The position numbers were made by a program, and so were the translations under genes. From Spirosoma fluviale (GTDB taxonomy: Bacteria; Bacteroidota; Bacteroidia; Cytophagales; Spirosomataceae), in the NCBI GenBank assembly GCA_945883625.1, contig CAMCXW010000012.1:1-52299 (forward strand): DNA of 52,299 bases, in the 5' to 3' direction. Below, piece after piece: positions 39,722 to 47,796 of the stretch. Positions within the stretch are counted from its first letter, which is position 1; each line of letters begins with the position of its first letter. The notes beneath the pieces were generated by a model that did not search any database, was not told the origin of the DNA, and worked only from the letters and a program-made list of their open reading frames with translations.

Positions 39722-41164
39722 TTATAACTTCAAAAATTCTTCCGATGAGATTACAGGTTCTAAACCCAATCGTGCTCCTTCGTGAATTAAGAGATCCCAT
39801 CCAGAGGCCAAATCGTTTCGAATTTGTCCTTCTAAGATAGCCTCGCGAATGATCACTTTAATTTGGCCAATCTCTTTTCCAGGACCTAAATCAAACACAT
39901 GCATGATGATTTCACCTGTGATGACGGGTTGAAAATTACGTAGGGAATCGCTGGCTTCTACCTCTTTTAGCTTTTCTTCTACCGTGTCAAAATTCCGCAA
40001 ATAGCGTTTGACTTTATCCCCATTTTTCGAGGTGATATCGGCCCTACACAAGGTCATAAGTGCCTCAAGCTCATCTCCTGCTTCAAACAATAAGCGGCGC
40101 AATGCGGAATCAGTAATTTCTTCTTTGGAGAGCGCAATCGGTCTTAAATGTAGGCGGACTAGTTTTTGCACCAACTTCATTTTCTCATTTAGAGGCAATT
40201 TAAGTCGCTTGAAAATTACAGGTACTTGGCGTGCACCTATTTCTTCATGTCCATGAAATGTCCACCCTTTTCCTTGTACGAATCTTTTGGTTTGCGGTTT
40301 CGCAATATCATGTAAAATTGCTGCCCAGCGCCAAAATAAATCATCTGTATTGACCGAAATATTATCCAACACCTGAAGAGTGTGGTAGAAATTATCTTTA
40401 TGTCCTTTGCCATCCTCCGTATCTACCCCCTTCAACTTCATAAACTCGGGGAAAATAATGGGTAAAATTCCACAAGCGTCCAACAGCAGAAAACCGTAGG
40501 AAGGTTTTTTACATAAAATAATTTTGTTTAATTCATCTGAAATACGCTCCATGGAGATAATCGACAAACGATCTTTCTCCTTTTGAAGTGCATCAAAAGT
40601 CTCAGGTAAAATATCAAAGCCCAATTGACTCGCAAACCGAATCGCACGCATCATCCGCAACGGATCATCCGAAAAGGTAATGCCCGGTGCCAAAGGGGTC
40701 CGAATACATTTAGCCTCAATGTCAGCTAAACCTCCAAAAGGGTCCAATAAATTGCCCCAATAAGCAGCATTTAATTGAACGGCTAGCGCATTAATCGTAA
40801 AATCTCTACGATTTTGATCATCCTCCAAGGTCCCTTCCATCACCAGAGGTTTCCGTGAATCGCGCTGATATGACTCCTTACGAGCACCCACAAATTCCAA
40901 ATCCCAATCGTCCACTTTAAGCATGGCCGTACCAAAATTCTTAAATATAGATACCGCATGATCTGGCAACTCAAATTCCCGTGCAACTTGCTCAGCAAGT
41001 TCAATGCCGGAACCAATACACACAATGTCGATATCTTTACAAGGCCGACCTAATAAATGGTCTCTCACATAACCCCCAACTACATATGCATCTATGTTCA
41101 AGCGATCTGCCGCTTGTCCAATTTTTTTAAATATACCTTGCTCTATGATGGCTAATCCCTGCAT
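39722..41164 (-). CDS. cca: CCA tRNA nucleotidyltransferase / poly(A) polymerase with HD domain
   Basis: A class II nucleotidyltransferase of 480 residues. The head has VVGGYVRDHLLGRPCKDIDIV (GG and DxD catalytic motif), RRDFTINALAV, and ISDDPLRMMRAIRFASQLGF. An HD domain follows (ILHDIAKPQTKR, HGHEEIGARQVP). It repairs or adds the 3' CCA of tRNAs; the tRNA-Glu here already encodes CCA. The HD-containing form is the typical Bacteroidota enzyme. tsaC lies 2 bp upstream in the same operon, pairing two tRNA-maturation genes. Confidence 0.93.
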   Translation of the reverse strand: MQGLAIIEQGIFKKIGQAADRLNIDAYVVGGYVRDHLLGRPCKDIDIVCIGSGIELAEQVAREFELPDHAVSIFKNFGTAMLKVDDWDLEFVGARKESYQRDSRKPLVMEGTLEDDQNRRDFTINALAVQLNAAYWGNLLDPFGGLADIEAKCIRTPLAPGITFSDDPLRMMRAIRFASQLGFDILPETFDALQKEKDRLSIISMERISDELNKIILCKKPSYGFLLLDACGILPIIFPEFMKLKGVDTEDGKGHKDNFYHTLQVLDNISVNTDDLFWRWAAILHDIAKPQTKRFVQGKGWTFHGHEEIGARQVPVIFKRLKLPLNEKMKLVQKLVRLHLRPIALSKEEITDSALRRLLFEAGDELEALMTLCRADITSKNGDKVKRYLRNFDTVEEKLKEVEASDSLRNFQPVITGEIIMHVFDLGPGKEIGQIKVIIREAILEGQIRNDLASGWDLLIHEGARLGLEPVISSEEFLKL

Positions 41165-41166
41165 AC

Positions 41167-41730
41167 CTACGATCTAATCAGTGTAAATTCACCCCCAAGC
41201 CCTAATTTGACTATTTTTGAGGGCTTAGTACTTGCCTGCTTCGCCTTGGGAGCTTGTAAAATATAATCAACCTGATCTTTTATCTCGGCTGAAATAGAAG
41301 TAAAATCAATCGGTGATGGGCTACCCGAAATATTAGCCGAAGTCGAAACAATCGCCCGCTGGTACCGATAAACCAAGCCCTTACAAAATTCATCTTTCAC
41401 TAATCGAATGGCAATTGAGCCATCAGGACCTAATAAATGGGTCGATACATTTTTTCCTTTCGGATAAATAACAGTCAAAGGATCCTCCGCAAACTCAACT
41501 AAATCCCATGCAATTTCAGGCACCTCCTCCACATACTCGCTTAATTGTTCAATTTTTGAAATTAAAACAATCAATCCCTTCTCTGCAGGCCGTTGTTTGA
41601 TTTGCCAGATTTTCTCAATCGCGGCATCCTGACGCACATCACATCCAAGACCCCAAATGGTATCACTTGGATATAAAATAACCCCTCCAGCTTTTAAAGA
41701 TGCCAAAGCATCTTGGTACAGATTTTTCAT
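41167..41730 (-). CDS. tsaC: L-threonylcarbamoyladenylate synthase (Sua5/YciO/YrdC family)
   Basis: It makes threonylcarbamoyl-AMP for the t6A37 modification of ANN-decoding tRNAs. 187 residues with the YrdC signature AGGVILYPSDTIWGLGCDV (about 15-33) and AIRLVKDEFCKGLV, then IVSTSANISGSPSPIDF. The short form lacks the Sua5 C-terminal domain. The ATG at 41730 is chosen over a GTG at 41739 because the GTG is part of the TACCTTTG promoter. Confidence 0.92.
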   Translation of the reverse strand: MKNLYQDALASLKAGGVILYPSDTIWGLGCDVRQDAAIEKIWQIKQRPAEKGLIVLISKIEQLSEYVEEVPEIAWDLVEFAEDPLTVIYPKGKNVSTHLLGPDGSIAIRLVKDEFCKGLVYRYQRAIVSTSANISGSPSPIDFTSISAEIKDQVDYILQAPKAKQASTKPSKIVKLGLGGEFTLIRS

Positions 41731-41738
41731 AATGGGCA

Positions 41739-41746
41739 CAAAGGTA
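41739..41746 (-). promoter_or_regulatory. -7 promoter element of tsaC-cca
   Basis: Exact TACCTTTG on the minus strand ending 8 nt before the ATG, so the leader is only a few bases long. Confidence 0.6.
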
Positions 41747-41768
41747 GCAATGTTTGCCCGTAATTGGC

Positions 41769-41776
41769 TACCTTTG
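41769..41776 (+). promoter_or_regulatory. -7 promoter element of argS
   Basis: Exact TACCTTTG, 34 nt before the ATG at 41811 and 22 bp from the divergent tsaC element. The longer frame from 41754 starts upstream of it, so it cannot be the normal start. Confidence 0.6.
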
Positions 41777-41810
41777 GGGTTTCAAAATCAACACACAATT
41801 TGATTTAAAC

Positions 41811-43595
41811 ATGTTGCGAATTCAAAATTCAATCAGTGCGAGTATTAGCCTTGGCCTTCGCCAACTGTTTTCCATAGAAGCGAATGACATTAGTCTTCAA
41901 GAAACCAAAAAGGAATTCGAAGGCACATTTACCTGCGTTGTTTTTCCCTATACGAAACAAGCAGGCATGGCACCGCCCATGATTGCACAAAAGTTGGGCG
42001 AATTCGTTCAAGCAAATAATGAACATGTTGACCAATTTCAAGTAGTTCAAGGATTCTTGAATTTGAGTTTAAAAGAAGGAACCTGGGTATCCATTTTAGC
42101 GGAATGTTTAGCCGATTCAAATGCGTTTCAATTAGCACCCAAAAATGAAAAAGTGTTAATTGAATATTCTTCACCCAACACCAATAAGCCACTGCATCTC
42201 GGTCATTTGCGCAATAATTTTCTAGGCTATTCCGTGGCTCAAATCATGGAAGCAGCTGGCTATGAAGTTATTAAATCTAATTTAGTAAACGATCGTGGAA
42301 TTCACATTTGCAAATCTATGCTGGCTTACCAACTATTTGGTTCGGGGGAAACGCCTGAAACAAGTGGAATGAAAGGCGACCACCTAGTTGGAAAATATTA
42401 TGTAGCATTTGACAAGGCGTATAAAGAAGAAATTGAAACGCTAAAAAAAGCTGGAAAAACTGAAGATCAAGCAAAAGCAGAAGCTCCTATCCTATTTCAA
42501 GCTCAAGCCATGTTACTCGCTTGGGAACAGCAAGATCCCGAAGTAATCGCACTCTGGGAACGGATGAATTCGTGGGTTTTGGCCGGTTTTGAGAAATCAT
42601 ACACACAAATGGGCGTTGATTTTGATAAAATCTACCGCGAATCAAACACCTATTTATTAGGAAAAAAAATAGTAGACGAAGGTTTAGCTCAAGGTGTATT
42701 TTTCCAAAAACCAGACGGTTCCGTTTGGATCAATTTAGAAGCGGAAGGTCTAGATGAAAAATTAGTCTTGCGAAAAGATGGAACGTCTGTGTATATCACA
42801 CAGGACATGGGGACAGCCCAATTAAAATATGCTGATTTTGGTGCGGATAAATCCATCTATGTGGTAGGAAACGAACAAGATTATCATTTTGAGGTCCTTT
42901 TCCATATCCTTAAAAAATTGAATAAACCTTACTCTACAGGTAATTTCCACCTGTCTTATGGCATGGTAGATTTGCCAAGCGGTAAAATGAAATCAAGGGA
43001 GGGTACCGTCGTAGATGCCGATGACCTCATGGCAGAAATGATTCAAACAGCCAAAGAGCGCACAATGGAGCTAGGAAAAATAGATGGATTTTCAGTAGCT
43101 GAATCCAATGAACTATTTAACCAGCTTGGTATGGGAGCTTTGAAGTATTTTTTACTCAAGGTAGATCCCAAAAAACGAATGTTATTTAACCCTGTCGAAT
43201 CCATTGATTTCCAAGGAAATACCGGACCATTTATTCAATATACGCATGCACGAATTAAATCGATAGTACGTAAAGCCGCAGAATTAAACATCAGTAACGA
43301 ATGGACCGAAGATCAGTCGATTACATTGGCAACGGCAGAACAAGAATTAGTCTATTTAATCGCTCAATATAAATTAAAAATTGAAGAAGCAGCTTCCCAG
43401 TTGGCACCATCAGTCATCGCCCAATACGTATATGATTTAGCGAAACAATTCAATAAATTTTACACCGAATTAAGCATCATTAATGAAGAAGATAAAACAA
43501 AACAAAAGATTCGCTTATCTTTAGTGGAAATGACTGGCAAAACAATTCGTCAAGCCGCATTGTTATTAGGAGTAATCGTCCCCGAACGGATGTAA
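41811..43595 (+). CDS. argS: Arginyl-tRNA synthetase
   Basis: Class I synthetase of 594 residues from the ATG at 41811. It has the Arg-specific N-terminal domain (about 1-110), the HIGH motif in SSPNTNKPLHLGHLRNNFLG, the KMSKS-region equivalent LPSGKMKSREGTVVDADDL, and the DALR anticodon-binding domain at the end, with the conserved C-terminal ERM. It opens a run of four same-strand genes (argS, glutathione peroxidase, menA, TPR) with gaps of 0-15 bp. Confidence 0.96.
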   Translation: MLRIQNSISASISLGLRQLFSIEANDISLQETKKEFEGTFTCVVFPYTKQAGMAPPMIAQKLGEFVQANNEHVDQFQVVQGFLNLSLKEGTWVSILAECLADSNAFQLAPKNEKVLIEYSSPNTNKPLHLGHLRNNFLGYSVAQIMEAAGYEVIKSNLVNDRGIHICKSMLAYQLFGSGETPETSGMKGDHLVGKYYVAFDKAYKEEIETLKKAGKTEDQAKAEAPILFQAQAMLLAWEQQDPEVIALWERMNSWVLAGFEKSYTQMGVDFDKIYRESNTYLLGKKIVDEGLAQGVFFQKPDGSVWINLEAEGLDEKLVLRKDGTSVYITQDMGTAQLKYADFGADKSIYVVGNEQDYHFEVLFHILKKLNKPYSTGNFHLSYGMVDLPSGKMKSREGTVVDADDLMAEMIQTAKERTMELGKIDGFSVAESNELFNQLGMGALKYFLLKVDPKKRMLFNPVESIDFQGNTGPFIQYTHARIKSIVRKAAELNISNEWTEDQSITLATAEQELVYLIAQYKLKIEEAASQLAPSVIAQYVYDLAKQFNKFYTELSIINEEDKTKQKIRLSLVEMTGKTIRQAALLLGVIVPERM

Positions 43596-44219
43596 ATGAA
43601 ACGTAAAACAATTATATTCACCATTTTAATCAGTATTATTATGATCATAGGACTTATGAAAATCGGATCACTATTAACGGCGCTAGCCTTACCATTCACT
43701 CAAAACATGGCAAAATCAAGACCAGAAAACACCGAAACAGTTGCTGGAAAAAACTTCTACTCTTTTAAGATGAAAGGGATTGATGGAAAAGAGATTGACT
43801 TCAGTCAATTTAAAGGAAAGAAAATTATTGTTTTAAACACGGCTTCTAAATGTGGATACACACCACAATACGCAGATTGGGAGAAATTCCACAAGGCCAA
43901 CAAAGATGTTGTCATTTTAGGTTTCCCAGCGAATGAATTTGGCGGACAAGAACCAGGTACTAATTCTGAAATTGCATCTTTTTGCCAATTGAACTACGGA
44001 GTATCATTCCAAATGATGGAAAAAGTGGTTGTTAAGGGTAACGCAAAATGTGACCTTTATCAATGGCTAACAGACAAATCACAAAATGGATGGAACGAGA
44101 AAGAGCCAAGCTGGAACTTCTGCAAATACATCATTAACGAAAAAGGTGAGTTAGCCAATTTCTTTGCTTCGGGGGTTAAGCCAACGAGCCAAGAGTTTAT
44201 TGAAGCGTTAAAAAAATAA
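43596..44219 (+). CDS. Glutathione peroxidase family protein, membrane-anchored, Cys type
   Basis: 207 residues. An N-terminal membrane segment (TIIFTILISIIMIIGLMKIG, about 5-24) probably anchors it facing the periplasm, an unusual addition for this family. The GPx domain has the peroxidatic Cys86 in LNTASKCGYTPQY, FPANEFGGQEPGTN with the conserved Gln, and the Trp of PSWNFCKYII. This kind usually works with thioredoxin and reduces lipid or hydrogen peroxide. The ATG directly follows the argS stop. Confidence 0.9.
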   Translation: MKRKTIIFTILISIIMIIGLMKIGSLLTALALPFTQNMAKSRPENTETVAGKNFYSFKMKGIDGKEIDFSQFKGKKIIVLNTASKCGYTPQYADWEKFHKANKDVVILGFPANEFGGQEPGTNSEIASFCQLNYGVSFQMMEKVVVKGNAKCDLYQWLTDKSQNGWNEKEPSWNFCKYIINEKGELANFFASGVKPTSQEFIEALKK

Positions 44220-44221
44220 AT

Positions 44222-45130
44222 ATGAATCGATGGGTAGAGGCGGCTCGACCGCGTACCTTACCGCTGGCTATTTCCAGCATATTATTGGGTAACTTTTTAG
44301 CATTCGCTCAGGGAACATTTCACTGGGCGATTGCTGTTTTGGCGGTATTGACAACTTTGGGACTGCAAATTCTATCAAATTTCGCAAATGATTTAGGTGA
44401 CTTTACCAATGGAATTGATACCCAAGACCGTACAGTCGCTTTGCGTGCTGTTCAAACAGGCAAAATCAGTCAATCTGAAATGCAGATCGCCGTTCGCCTA
44501 AGCGCAGGGATCTCCTTTACACTTGGGATTGGATTATTATTCGTAGGATTACAAAACGAATCACTACAAACGTGGATGGGTTTTTTGGGTTTAGGAATCG
44601 CTTGCATCGCAGCAGCTATCGCCTACACGGTGGGAAAAAGACCATACGGCTACATGGGCCTAGGTGACCTCTCCGTATTTATTTTTTTTGGATTAGTTGG
44701 CACCATGGGTTCTTATTTTCTTCAAACAAAATCAATTCCAATTCATATAGCCATTCCTGCGTCAGGTTGTGGATTTTTATCGGTAGCCGTTTTAAACTTG
44801 AATAATCTAAGGGACCTAGATAATGACAAACGGTCAGGAAAATTTTCGATTCCCGTTCGAATAGGTAAGATATTTGGATTTTATTACCAAAAAGCATTGC
44901 TAATTTTGGGAATTATTTGCTTTGCGGCCTATCATTTTATCGCTTTAGAAACAGCATCATCTACCACGAGTAATTTACTTGTCTTACTGGGTTATTATCC
45001 AATCATCCAGCTTGTTCGCGAACTAAATCCAGAAATGACCCCAGCTGAAATAGATCCTTATTTAAAGAAGACGGCATTAAGAACTTTATTCTTAATTTTG
45101 CTTTTCGGAATTAGTGAAATCATCCAATAA
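44222..45130 (+). CDS. menA: 1,4-dihydroxy-2-naphthoate polyprenyltransferase
   Basis: A UbiA-superfamily integral membrane prenyltransferase of 302 residues with about eight hydrophobic helices. It attaches the isoprenoid tail in menaquinone synthesis. The two Asp-rich substrate motifs are NFANDLGDFTNGIDTQDR (about 57-74) and NLNNLRDLDNDKRSGK (about 192-207). EAARPRTLPLAISSILLG is the typical MenA N-terminus. It starts 2 bp after the peroxidase stop. Other men genes are not adjacent. Confidence 0.93.
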   Translation: MNRWVEAARPRTLPLAISSILLGNFLAFAQGTFHWAIAVLAVLTTLGLQILSNFANDLGDFTNGIDTQDRTVALRAVQTGKISQSEMQIAVRLSAGISFTLGIGLLFVGLQNESLQTWMGFLGLGIACIAAAIAYTVGKRPYGYMGLGDLSVFIFFGLVGTMGSYFLQTKSIPIHIAIPASGCGFLSVAVLNLNNLRDLDNDKRSGKFSIPVRIGKIFGFYYQKALLILGIICFAAYHFIALETASSTTSNLLVLLGYYPIIQLVRELNPEMTPAEIDPYLKKTALRTLFLILLFGISEIIQ

Positions 45131-45145
45131 TCAATAAAACTGACC

Positions 45146-46498
45146 ATGAAACATATTTATGCAACATTACTAGTAGGTATTTTCTGCATAACAGCTACGA
45201 ATACCTTTGCACAAGAAAGCATAAATTACCTTGAATTAGGATTAACGCAGAACAAAACGGGCAATTACGCTGATGCTTTGCGCAATTTCAGCTTAGAAAT
45301 TGAAAAGAATATAGCTAATCCAAATCCAGATTCCTTTTATAACCGTGGCTTTGCCAAATATAACTTGAAAGATTTCCGAGGAGCCATCTTAGATTTTGAC
45401 AAGGCGATTGAATTAAAACCCACGTATTTCGAAGCATTTATTGCACGCGGACAAAGTTACAGTAAGCAAGAAAACCACAAAGTTGCGATTCAAGACTACA
45501 ATGAAGCGATTCGCCTAAATCCGTTGGAGGCAACTGCCTATTACAGCCGAGGCATATCGAAAATGAAATTGGCTAATTACCGAGGAGGTCTTTCAGACTT
45601 TAATAAATCACTAGAATTGAATGCTGAGTACGCTCCAGGTTTAGCGGCACGAGGTGAAGCCAAATCAAAATTATTTGACTTCAAAGGAAGTATTGAGGAC
45701 TTTGATAAAGCTATTGAATTAAGCCCAAAGCGTTCTGGTTATTTTTCTTTCCGCGCGTATGCAAAAATGCAATTATCGGAATACAATTTGGCATTAAAAG
45801 ATTATGCTGAAGCCATCAAATTAAGTGCCGATAATGCTGATGATTATTACAATTCAGGATTTTGTAAAACGCAATTAGAAAATTTTCGGGGCGAAAATGG
45901 GGAGAAAGGTGCGCTAGAGGATTTTTCAAAAGCTATTGAAATGGACCCAATGAAAGTGGAAGCTTATTACGGACGCGCATTTGTAAAAGCAAAATTAGGT
46001 GACCAACGTGGCGCAATTGACGATTATAGTAAATCGGCCGATTTAGGAAATAATGAAAATACGAAAATTATATATGACGCAAAAATGACCAAAGTGCTTT
46101 TGGATGAATTACGTAACGGGGTACCTGACAAGTTGAAAATAGCATCATTTAGCACAGAACGTTCGGAAGTATACTTTAATCGGGGTGTCGCAAAAGCAAA
46201 ATCTGGGGATGCCAAGCAAGCAATGGATGATTATAACCGAGCGATTTCATTAAATCCAATCTTCGCAGAAGCCTACTATTTCAGAGGCGTAGCTAAATCA
46301 TCCTTAGGCGATCAGCGAAATGCCATTCAAGATTGCTCCAATGCCATCAAGTTGAATCCGAAATATGCTGAGGCCTATTTTATACGAGGTATCATCAAGT
46401 TAGCGCTAGGTGATTCTTCTGGCTGTATGGACTTAAGTAAATCAGGTGAATTAGGATACAATCAAGCGTACCAAGTTATTCGGGACCACTGCAACTAA
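45146..46498 (+). CDS. Exported tetratricopeptide repeat protein
   Basis: 450 residues with a signal peptide (MKHIYATLLVGIFCITATNTFA, cleavage before QES). About ten TPR units of the Sel1/TPR_1 type follow (FYNRGFAKYNLKDFRGAILD, AYYSRGISKMKLANYRGGLS, AYYGRAFVKAKLGDQRGAID). The repeated 'AIxLNPxxAEAYYxRGxxK' pattern is typical of Bacteroidota periplasmic scaffolds. A middle stretch (GENGEKGALEDF; ENTKIIYDAKMTKVLLDELR) breaks the regularity. Partner and role unknown. Its stop overlaps the convergent amn stop by 4 bp. Confidence 0.9.
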   Translation: MKHIYATLLVGIFCITATNTFAQESINYLELGLTQNKTGNYADALRNFSLEIEKNIANPNPDSFYNRGFAKYNLKDFRGAILDFDKAIELKPTYFEAFIARGQSYSKQENHKVAIQDYNEAIRLNPLEATAYYSRGISKMKLANYRGGLSDFNKSLELNAEYAPGLAARGEAKSKLFDFKGSIEDFDKAIELSPKRSGYFSFRAYAKMQLSEYNLALKDYAEAIKLSADNADDYYNSGFCKTQLENFRGENGEKGALEDFSKAIEMDPMKVEAYYGRAFVKAKLGDQRGAIDDYSKSADLGNNENTKIIYDAKMTKVLLDELRNGVPDKLKIASFSTERSEVYFNRGVAKAKSGDAKQAMDDYNRAISLNPIFAEAYYFRGVAKSSLGDQRNAIQDCSNAIKLNPKYAEAYFIRGIIKLALGDSSGCMDLSKSGELGYNQAYQVIRDHCN

Positions 46499-47268
46499 TC
46501 AAACCGTAAGTGTTTAACTGATTCCCCTGAACTCGCTAGTTCAATTAATGAATCTATGCCAATCTGCAGATGAGATTCCACATAACTTGTGGTCACTTTT
46601 TTATCTGAAACCTCCGTCTTAACGCCATCAGGAGTCATGGGATTATCCGAAACTAATAACAAGGCTCCGTGTGGGATTTTATTAACAAATCCTACGGTAA
46701 AAATCGTCGCAGTCTCCATATCAATTCCCATCGCACGAATTTCAGACAAATAGGTTTTGAACGCTTCGTCATGCTCCCAAACACGGCGATTAGTAGTGTA
46801 AATCAAGCCTGTCCAATAATCTAATTCGTGTTTTTTTATCATCGAAGAAACAGCACGCTGCAAACGAAATGAAGGTAAGGCAGGCACTTCTTTTGGCATA
46901 TATTCATCTGAAGTTCCCTCTCCACGAACGGCCGCAATAGGCAAAATCAAATCGCCCAAACTCAAATTCTTTTTTAATCCACCACACTTACCTAAAAATA
47001 AAACAGCTTTAGGACTGATGGCCGCTAAGATATCCATGACAGTAGCCGCCATGGGAGAACCCATCCCGAAATTGATTATTGTAATGTTATTTGCAGTAGC
47101 CGTTTGCATAGGCCGATCTTTTCCAAGAATCTCAACCTGATACTTCGCAGCAAACATATCTACGTAATTTTTGAAATTTGTCAATAATATATATTGGCCA
47201 AATGATTCAATCGGTGTACCCGTGTAACGTGGTAACCAATTTTCAACAATCTCTTCTTTCGTCTTCAT
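46495..47268 (-). CDS. amn: AMP nucleosidase
   Basis: It splits AMP into adenine and ribose 5-phosphate for purine balance. From the ATG at 47268 it has 258 residues, the short form found in Bacteroidota. The nucleoside-phosphorylase-like fold shows TIINFGMGSPMAATVMDILA, AVLFLGKCGGLKKNLSLGDLILP, and GIDMETATIFTVGF with the substrate-binding MET and LLVSDNP with the catalytic Asp. The N-terminal KTKEEIVENWLPRYTG is also family-like. An upstream extension to 47301 is not supported. Confidence 0.92.
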   Translation of the reverse strand: MKTKEEIVENWLPRYTGTPIESFGQYILLTNFKNYVDMFAAKYQVEILGKDRPMQTATANNITIINFGMGSPMAATVMDILAAISPKAVLFLGKCGGLKKNLSLGDLILPIAAVRGEGTSDEYMPKEVPALPSFRLQRAVSSMIKKHELDYWTGLIYTTNRRVWEHDEAFKTYLSEIRAMGIDMETATIFTVGFVNKIPHGALLLVSDNPMTPDGVKTEVSDKKVTTSYVESHLQIGIDSLIELASSGESVKHLRFD

Positions 47269-47337
47269 AATTTGATTAGGTGTAATGTAAATAACGAACA
47301 AATAGCTTAATTTAGTCCTTTGTTTAGCTTAAAATCT

Positions 47338-47796
47338 ATGCGCCCGTTGGCAGAACTGCAATTACTCTTTCCTGAATTTGAGTATAAATTAACGCAAAAG
47401 GATGGAAAGATTTTCATTTACGATGGGATTGCAAAAAAATATCGCGCGTTAACTCCGGAAGAGTGGGTTCGCCAACATTGCTTAAATTACCTAACGCGTT
47501 ACCTAAACTACCCTTCATCAATCATTCAAATAGAACGAGGACATGAAATAGATCTAATGCAACGAAGAACTGATATTCAAGTATTTGACAAGCAGGGAAA
47601 CGTATTTATGTTGATTGAATGCAAAGCACCCCATGTGGCATTATCAGCCCAGGTATTTCAGCAAATAAGTCAATATCAAAAGAAAAACGAAGCGAGATTT
47701 TTGGTATTAACCAACGGCCTTGAACATCAAATATTTGAAATAGACATTGAAAACGCAACAACAAATCAATTAACTGAATTTCCAATTTACCAATGA
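47338..47796 (+). CDS. Protein with an HsdR N-terminal (type I restriction endonuclease-like) domain
   Basis: A 152-residue protein with HSDR_N-like nuclease motifs: HEIDLMQRRTDIQVFDKQ supplies the Asp, and FMLIECKAPHVALSAQVFQQ supplies the E-x-K of the PD-(D/E)XK core. The helicase and other subunits of a type I system are absent, so this is not a restriction locus but the conserved orphan of Bacteroidota genomes. Function unknown, possibly a DNA-repair or housekeeping nuclease. The TTG at 47320 precedes a promoter-like GTCCTTTG and is rejected. It overlaps pafA by 4 bp. Confidence 0.85.
   Translation: MRPLAELQLLFPEFEYKLTQKDGKIFIYDGIAKKYRALTPEEWVRQHCLNYLTRYLNYPSSIIQIERGHEIDLMQRRTDIQVFDKQGNVFMLIECKAPHVALSAQVFQQISQYQKKNEARFLVLTNGLEHQIFEIDIENATTNQLTEFPIYQ

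Noticed and set aside
47338-47796. Type I restriction-modification locus
   Set aside because: Only an HsdR N-terminal-like domain is present; no HsdM, HsdS or helicase motor is in the window.
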